64,000 bases of DNA from Phaeodactylum tricornutum CCAP 1055/1. Lineage: Eukaryota; Bacillariophyta; Bacillariophyceae; Surirellales; Neidiaceae. The stretch lies in NCBI RefSeq assembly GCF_000150955.2, contig NC_011675.1, forward strand, positions 759,150 through 823,149, in the 5' to 3' direction. Of this stretch, positions 58,970-64,000 are shown in pieces. Position 1 is the first letter of the stretch; every line of letters starts with the position of its first letter. A program made the position numbers and the translations under genes. Under the pieces are notes generated by a model. That model saw nothing but the letters and a program-made list of their open reading frames with translations. It was not told where the DNA came from and did no database searches.

Positions 58970-60196
58970 TTAGCTTACGGAGGCCAACGACTCGAGCTTT
59001 TTGTGCAACTTCTTTCCCGTCTCGGCAAGCGATACTACCCGGAACTGTTCGTAGCCTCGATCCACACTAGTCGTGGCAAAAAAAGAAATTTCGGTGGCGT
59101 CTTGACCCTTTCGTTTAGACGCAGTCAACTTGAACGTCATATCGGAGGTGATCAGAATATTGATCAAAACCTTGATGCCGGCGGGATTTCGCATCAGCAT
59201 GCGATATTTTCCGGTCTTGCTGTTCTTTTGGATACGCAACGTGCCGGAGCCAAACCCCGCGTATCCAGATTCCGGCTTTTTGGTATCCACCAGGTGGTAG
59301 AAAAAAACGCGGCCAAATTCGGAGTCCATCTCCCAGTCGGGATCTGACGCTGGTTGGATCATTGTGTCTTCGTCCTCGGCTTCTCCAGCGTTGTTGTCGT
59401 TGTCTGTCGTAGACGAGTCGGGGATTGGCGCAAACGCAGTTGGAGTCGGTGTTTTGGAAAAGTTGCTACTGGTGGATTGTGCAAACTTTCCAAACGTACC
59501 AAATGCCGTAGACTCGGAAGTGGCTGGTTTGGATGGCGAGTATCGAATGGTTGCTGTAGCCGCTTCTTTCTCCTTGACGTACGCCGTTTCCTGGGCGAAG
59601 CAGTCCTTAAGATAGGCCTTGTCTATTTTGCTATGATATTGGGGACCGTCCCAGCTAGACGACAGCACCGTTTCACGAAAGGTCCTATCCAGCTCGGCAC
59701 TCTTTTCCCCCCAATTGGTCGTTGAAATCGTCGATATGGCGGATGCCGATGTTGTACTGGCTGCTGGAGAGAATTGGAACATGCCACCACTTGGAGGTGG
59801 GGCGAAACTGATAGTGCTGATTTTTGGCGCGGGAGCAGAAGTACCAAATAAAAAGGGGGAAGGTGTAGCGTATGGCTTCGGTTGCTCTTGGTTGTCGTGG
59901 ACACTGGTGCCGTCGGTTGGCTTTGATCCGAACGAAAAAAGAGGTTTGCAATCGGAAGATAGCTTGACGCCAGCGAAAGGATTGGACGACAGCGGCACAG
60001 ACGATGAGACCGGCGTATTCGTGGCTGGTGACATGGATGGGGGGCGTGTCGATCGACGAACAATACGACGCTGCTCGAGTTGTTCGGCCGAGGCCTGTTC
60101 GAACACGGCAGGGACACTGTCGGTGTCTTCGCGGTCCATTTGTGCTTCGAAATCTTCTTTGCTCATCTGCGCCTGCTCATTTCGCCGTTTCCCCAT
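58970..60196 (-). CDS. NUP50: NUP50/Nup2-like nucleoporin with RanBP1 domain
   Basis: 408 residues, ATG at 60196. The N terminus MGKRRNEQAQMSKEDFEAQM and RRIVRRSTRP is the NUP50 motif (K+R..E.q+....d......E..L..R.I) that binds importin alpha. FG dipeptides follow within a disordered middle (PLFSFGSK, FLFGTS, TFGKF). The last 130 residues are a Ran-binding domain: RVFFYHLVDTKKPESGYAGF, GSGTLRIQKNSKTGKYRMLM and RNPAGIKVLINILITSDM. It would help recycle importin alpha and tune RanGTP at the nuclear basket. The FG content is low compared with animal NUP50, which is common in protists. Confidence 0.85.
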   Translation of the reverse strand: MGKRRNEQAQMSKEDFEAQMDREDTDSVPAVFEQASAEQLEQRRIVRRSTRPPSMSPATNTPVSSSVPLSSNPFAGVKLSSDCKPLFSFGSKPTDGTSVHDNQEQPKPYATPSPFLFGTSAPAPKISTISFAPPPSGGMFQFSPAASTTSASAISTISTTNWGEKSAELDRTFRETVLSSSWDGPQYHSKIDKAYLKDCFAQETAYVKEKEAATATIRYSPSKPATSESTAFGTFGKFAQSTSSNFSKTPTPTAFAPIPDSSTTDNDNNAGEAEDEDTMIQPASDPDWEMDSEFGRVFFYHLVDTKKPESGYAGFGSGTLRIQKNSKTGKYRMLMRNPAGIKVLINILITSDMTFKLTASKRKGQDATEISFFATTSVDRGYEQFRVVSLAETGKKLHKKLESLASVS

Positions 60197-60507
60197 CGTT
60201 TCTATCGGCTCGCCTCCGTTCCGTGATATTTCTTACGGTAGTCTTCGACGACGACAATAGGGAGCTGGGAAGTTTGTGACGACCTTGGTCTCCTCGAATA
60301 TCAAAGCAACGAGAAGCGCAGGAGACCAAAAAGTCGACGGTATATCAACTCCGTTTGCAAGCCGACCGTTACTTGGCTTCCATCCAGCCCACTCTGCCCT
60401 ACCCTACCTAGGAAGACTCGGACTATGGCAACCCCAGCGAAAGCGTCAAACTAGCTTGCTAGCTACTAAACGAATACCATCACTAACTAGGTTCTTGCTT
60501 TGTGGCA
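60197..60507. other. Intergenic region between NUP50 and RNase HII
   Basis: About 310 bases holding the NUP50 promoter and the 3' end of the RNase HII gene, both on the minus strand. Nothing recognised. Confidence 0.3.
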
Positions 60508-61659
60508 TCATTTCGTCTTCGGTAGAAGAGCTCTACCTCGGGCGTCGAATTGCATGTGCTTCAAGGGAGCGAATGTCCGCCGATGAATCGGCGAAGCACC
60601 GTACTTGCGGACGGCGTCCATATGTGCTGCCGTTGGATACCCCTTATGCTGTGCCAAGTTGTACTCCGGATACAACTTATCGTACCCGTGCATTAAGCGG
60701 TCGCGAGTCACCTTGGCCAATATTGAGGCGGCTGCGATTGAATATTCTCTCGAGTCACCTTTCACCATCGTTTCGACACGCATTGCCATTTTTTTCGGAA
60801 GTCGGTTGCCATCAAGCAAGGCATAAAAGGCATTGTCAGGAACTTCAGACTTTAATGGTGTGCCCCCAGTGACAACATAACAACCCGAAATTGTGACGCA
60901 CGCAGACTCACAGTCAGCAATATCTTCACTAACTATTCCAGCGACGGCTGACGCTGCCAGACGCATTCCTTGCAATGTTGCTTGCAGAATATTGACTTCA
61001 TCAATGCGAGCCGAGTCGATCACCGCAACTGCCCATCGGACATTGTCTGAGGAGACAATCTTTTCGTACAGTTCTTCCCTTACAGACTCACGCGTAAGAG
61101 TTTTGCTGTCGGCGATACCAACAATATCAATCGGTACAACGGCGGCGGCGGCAACCACCGGTCCCGCCAGCGGACCCCGTCCAGCCTCGTCCACGCCGAT
61201 AACATATTGCACCGCTGAGAATTCAGCTTTGAGCTCGTTCTCGCGACTCCTTGGTAAGCAAGATCTGGCCTCCGAGGTTATTCTGGTTGTCTCTTTTCTT
61301 TTTGCAACATCTTTCCTTGCAGTATCTGTTGACGATCCAAATTTCCGTTCAATCGACTTCCTGTTTTTCTTGATAGCTGTGCGTTTAGCACCCGTTGCTT
61401 CATAGTTATCATTTCCTTTCTCACCAGCCTTTGATGCAAGGGACGATAAATGCAGTTTCTTCAATCGGTCGCTTCGACGAGGTGGCATTGTGCGCCGTAG
61501 TAAAGAACGACTGCTTTTCGTGGAAAAATCAGTAGTGATCCGCGGTATTCTGTACGTGGTAGTAGTTTGTCGGAACAAGTGTGCAAAACCACACTGCATT
61601 AAAGAAAAAAGATGAGCAACCTTGTAAATCAATAGTCGTCTCCTTCCTCTGGCATCCAT
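60508..61659 (-). CDS. Ribonuclease HII with N-terminal extension
   Basis: 383 residues from the first ATG at 61659. Residues about 155-370 are a complete bacterial-type RNase HII: YVIGVDEAGRGPLAGPVVAA (catalytic D and E), GIADSKTLTRESVREELYEK, AVAVIDSARIDEVNILQATL, ALLDGNRLPKK and MVKGDSREYSIAAASILAKV (third and fourth acidic residues), ending HMDAVRKYGASPIHRRTF. It cleaves RNA in RNA-DNA hybrids and single ribonucleotides in DNA. The 150-residue N terminus has a hydrophobic stretch (LLIYKVAHLFSLMQCGFAHL) then basic SR/KR-rich sequence, which could target it to an organelle. A start at 61486 (MPPRRSDRLKK) would instead give a nuclear form. The bacterial type suggests organellar or endosymbiotic origin (inference). 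Confidence 0.9.
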   Translation of the reverse strand: MDARGRRRLLIYKVAHLFSLMQCGFAHLFRQTTTTYRIPRITTDFSTKSSRSLLRRTMPPRRSDRLKKLHLSSLASKAGEKGNDNYEATGAKRTAIKKNRKSIERKFGSSTDTARKDVAKRKETTRITSEARSCLPRSRENELKAEFSAVQYVIGVDEAGRGPLAGPVVAAAAVVPIDIVGIADSKTLTRESVREELYEKIVSSDNVRWAVAVIDSARIDEVNILQATLQGMRLAASAVAGIVSEDIADCESACVTISGCYVVTGGTPLKSEVPDNAFYALLDGNRLPKKMAMRVETMVKGDSREYSIAAASILAKVTRDRLMHGYDKLYPEYNLAQHKGYPTAAHMDAVRKYGASPIHRRTFAPLKHMQFDARGRALLPKTK

Positions 61660-62175
61660 TACGAGCAACTAGTTACTAACAAGGTTTCAGCGAGGCGTAT
61701 TAAGGATATCGATTCCGAAGAGTGGACCGAGCTTTTTTCGATTTTTTAAGGCCATCGCCACCTATGACTTCACTGTAGTCAGACAAACAACAGCCAATCA
61801 TCATCAAAAGAAATTAGAAAACGTGTACTACTAATGTAACTGTGAATGCGTAACCCCCCCCCCCCCCCCCCCTTCACCCATAAGACCTAATTTATACATC
61901 TCTTTCCTGCTAATGTCAAAAGGAAACGACTAATTTTAACCACATGAAGGCAAAATACGTTTCAAATTGTCCTATTGAGGAAGCTTGACTTTCCAGATTA
62001 TTGTTGTAGAAGTCAAAGTTGAAACAACTCGAGTTTGTGAAACGTTCTCACTCCAAAAACATTTGTTTCCAGAGAGGCAGCCTCCAATAGAAACGTACGC
62101 TTCTTTCTACTTTGTCAATCATTCAGACAATGAACCAGCATCACAGAATTTAAAGCCAATTTCCTCCAGTATGTA
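61660..62175. other. Intergenic region with a homopolymer C tract
   Basis: About 515 bases. TAACTGTGAAT at about 61838-61848, a variant of the recurring motif, lies about 180 bases upstream of the RNase HII start, just before the C tract. Nothing coding recognised. Confidence 0.35.
61854..61872. repeat. Homopolymer tract of 19 C (G on the minus strand)
   Basis: Nineteen consecutive C residues directly after GCGTAA, about 200 bases upstream of the RNase HII gene. Such tracts are prone to length errors in sequencing and to slippage in the cell; a G-quadruplex is possible on the other strand. Confidence 0.9.
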
Positions 62176-62538
62176 TCAGATAAAGCAGCAGCATACAACC
62201 TGAAAAAAGCAACATACAACCATGGCTGCACAAAAGAAAACTACAGACAACACGACGATTAACACAATCTGACCTGTACTCAAGTTGTTGTCGTTGCCAT
62301 CATCGGTATGTCGCTCATCTCCACCATGATCCGAATCATCATTTAAATCCTCGAGCTCTCGACCATTTAACAAAGCGTCTGTGGAATAGTTGTGGCGCAC
62401 TTTCACCGATCCACGAAGAAAAAACTGTCGCTGCCTGTTTCTTGATAGTCCCGATTTACCAAACGACTGACAGTGAGCTTCTCTCGGGGTAAAACTTAGC
62501 AGTAGGAGCAAGGTCAGGACAGCAAGGCTGAGACCCAT
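62176..62538 (-). CDS. Small type I membrane protein with Cys-rich C terminus
   Basis: 120 residues if started at the ATG at 62538 (MGLSLAVLTLLLLLSFT, a clean signal peptide); the frame also has an ATG at 62610 that would bury the signal. The lumenal part is basic then acidic (NDDSDHGGDERHTDDGNDNN). A single membrane helix, GQIVLIVVLSVVFFCAAMVV, is followed by a short Cys-rich tail (CCFFQVVCCCFI) that could be palmitoylated. A GGTTGT after FFQ might be a weak splice donor, so the C terminus is uncertain. No family recognised. Confidence 0.5.
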   Translation of the reverse strand: MGLSLAVLTLLLLLSFTPREAHCQSFGKSGLSRNRQRQFFLRGSVKVRHNYSTDALLNGRELEDLNDDSDHGGDERHTDDGNDNNLSTGQIVLIVVLSVVFFCAAMVVCCFFQVVCCCFI

Positions 62539-62610
62539 GTTTTGTTCAATATTTTCTTTCTTGGCTGATGCGAAGTTCACAAAAGAGTAATTTCGAAAGT
62601 TTGTAACCAT

Positions 62611-63130
62611 ATTTGTAGATGCTTACGTTCCTGCAATCGAACTTGGATCGGACCTCTTTATCCTTCTTCATATCAGAGTAGCTTGTCAGGAATATATAAT
62701 TATCAGACTTACTGTTGCCAATACTGTCAACATTACAAACAACGCTGACCTGTGAATATTATAAACCTTTAAATATTCATACACAAATTAGACCATATAG
62801 TCATTCCTTATTGTCCGGACATGTCCAAGGGCAATTGCAAACGAGTGTTAGCAGATCCCAATGAAAAAACCACGTGTGCCGAATGCGATTTCAGCCTAGC
62901 CTGTACAAGGAGGTCAGTCTGCTTCATATAAGGTAGTGAGTGATCTATGTAGATGATATTCATCCGCGAGTGGAATTTCACACATGGGCAAGGCAGAAAT
63001 CACATGTAGAGTGTGTGTGTACTTTAATCGTCATGTGCTAAAACTCGTTCAAATAGGCTAGACGCAAACAATGACATTGATTGATATTCTGGATTTTATC
63101 GTTGGCCCGAATAGTCTTTGACTGTGAATC
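62611..63130. other. Intergenic region
   Basis: About 520 AT-rich bases between two minus-strand genes. TGACTGTGA at 63119-63127 lies 4 bases past the stop codon of the SM-protein gene. No coding frame recognised. Confidence 0.35.
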
Positions 63131-64000
63131 TTACTCCTCATCTCTACCCAAAAGTGCCAAATCATCAACAAAATCTTTTGCAGAGATAAAAGCCGTCGAT
63201 CCAACAATCACTTCACGCATTTCCTTTTCCATAACGTCTCGAGCAATTCTCAATTCCGAAAAGGACATTCCTCCCATCATGAACGCAATCGACCGACCTC
63301 CGGAAAGATTGATGGCCCCAGAAGGACGAGATTCTGTGGTACTGGTTTTCCCCCATCGTGACGAGGCTCCGGCCGATTTTCGGGCGCTACTGCCACCACT
63401 ACTACGAGAAGATCTCACGCTGCCACGGGCGCTCGGAGTGGACAGCGAGGGGTTGCTCTCTGGCATGGGAAGAATACTCGGATAATCTTCGAAGCTTAGT
63501 CGATTGTTTACTAACTCGGAAAGAATGTGCTTCAGTGGTGGGACGTAGCGACTGGCAGCATATTCGGATTCGTCATCGGAGGTACTGCCAGATGACAAAC
63601 GCCCTCTATGTAGACAAACAGTTGTAAGAGTACGTAGAAAAATGCACGGCCACGAACTTTAAATATATTCTTGACGTACCCTGCTAGCATGGACACCAAC
63701 CTGTTCTTTTCAGTCGAAGCAAAAATAGACAGACCCAGGATCTCCAAACTATTCAAAGTCCGAATCTGTTTGCGGGAAAGCTCTGCAGCGCCCATGAGGC
63801 GTCGACGATCCTGCTGGCGAAGACCTCCTTGACTAACAGTAGCAATGAGAATTAATCGCAACCGAGCTTTAGGGTCGCGCATTTTCAGCAGCTCCTGTTC
63901 CACCCGCTCCATGATGTCCGACAATTTGGGAGTGCGTCCATCCTCATCCTTCCCGGTTGCCAAGGTTTGCTCCAGCTCGCTAAGGTTGTAAAGGCCATTG
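63131..64000 (-). CDS. Sec1/Munc18 (SM) family protein, C-terminal part, cut by the right edge
   Basis: SM proteins clasp syntaxin/SNARE bundles and are needed for vesicle fusion. The visible upstream exon (from beyond 64000 to 63680) reads LYNLSELEQTLATGKDEDGR, ARLRLILIATVSQGGLRQQD and IRTLNSLEILGLSIF, the Sec1 domain 3a pattern. A 74-base intron (63679-63606, donor GTACGT, acceptor CATAG) follows. The last exon (63605-63131) reads YAASRYVPPLKHILSELVNN, a Ser-rich loop of about 60 residues, then RSIAFMMGGMSFSELRIARD and MREVIVGSTAFISAKDFVDD, the family C terminus. The N-terminal two thirds lie outside the window. Whether it is the Sec1, Sly1, Vps45 or Vps33 type cannot be decided, though the pattern is nearest to Sec1/Munc18. 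Confidence 0.85.

Overview
The window looks like nuclear DNA of a diatom, most probably Phaeodactylum tricornutum or a close relative. Genes are dense and lie on both strands. Introns are few and mostly short: eleven GT-AG introns could be placed from reading-frame shifts and domain continuity, most of 74-112 bp, with two longer ones of 212 and 228 bp. Four proteins begin with an ER signal peptide followed at once by an AFAP- or AFMP-type motif, the plastid-targeting signature of algae with secondary plastids. No rRNA, tRNA, CRISPR array or intact mobile element was seen. Species assignment is inference.

Layout. 0.8-10 kb (plus): U2A', a K/R-rich nuclear protein and a 2144-residue NBAS/Sec39-like protein. 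10-19 kb: GDP-mannose-type nucleotide-sugar transporter (minus), poly(A) polymerase (plus), a minus-strand regulatory protein followed by a broken receiver-like domain, and a secreted alpha/beta hydrolase. 19-30 kb: a small membrane protein, a decayed mitochondrial-carrier gene, the complex III subunit QCR9, and several small secreted or organellar proteins (intradiol-dioxygenase-like, ShK domain, PTPS-like, a plastid protein of unknown role), plus a linker-histone-like gene whose two exons only show after splicing. 30-39.7 kb: PhyH dioxygenase, EEF1A-type methyltransferase, neutral ceramidase, a second methyltransferase, a partial copy of the heme oxygenase gene, and a RIX1/PELP1-like protein. 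39.8-49.7 kb: a BRUTUS/HRZ-type hemerythrin E3 ligase head-to-head with plastid heme oxygenase, a SET-like protein, a tail-anchored Ser-rich protein, a decayed aldo-keto-reductase-like gene, ferredoxin-thioredoxin reductase catalytic chain and plastid adenylate kinase. 51.6-64 kb: a protein with a split HMG box, a membrane-anchored nucleoside deaminase, a cytochrome b5-domain protein, a CHORD protein, a four-pass membrane protein, NUP50-like nucleoporin, RNase HII, a single-pass membrane protein, and a Sec1/Munc18 protein running off the right edge.

The most interesting points are: (i) an iron-themed divergent pair, a putative iron-sensing hemerythrin/RING ligase and heme oxygenase, sharing a 479-bp promoter with an inverted repeat; (ii) the 9-mer TGACTGTGA/TCACAGTCA, seen at least 14 times where about 0.5 would be expected by chance, nearly always outside coding sequence; (iii) several genes that become recognisable only after introns are placed (hemerythrin E3 ligase, H15 linker histone, QCR9, ShK protein, deaminase); (iv) gene remnants (heme oxygenase exon 2 copy, mitochondrial carrier, AKR-like, receiver domain) beside intact neighbours. 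All domain calls come from reading the translations by eye; no database search was run.
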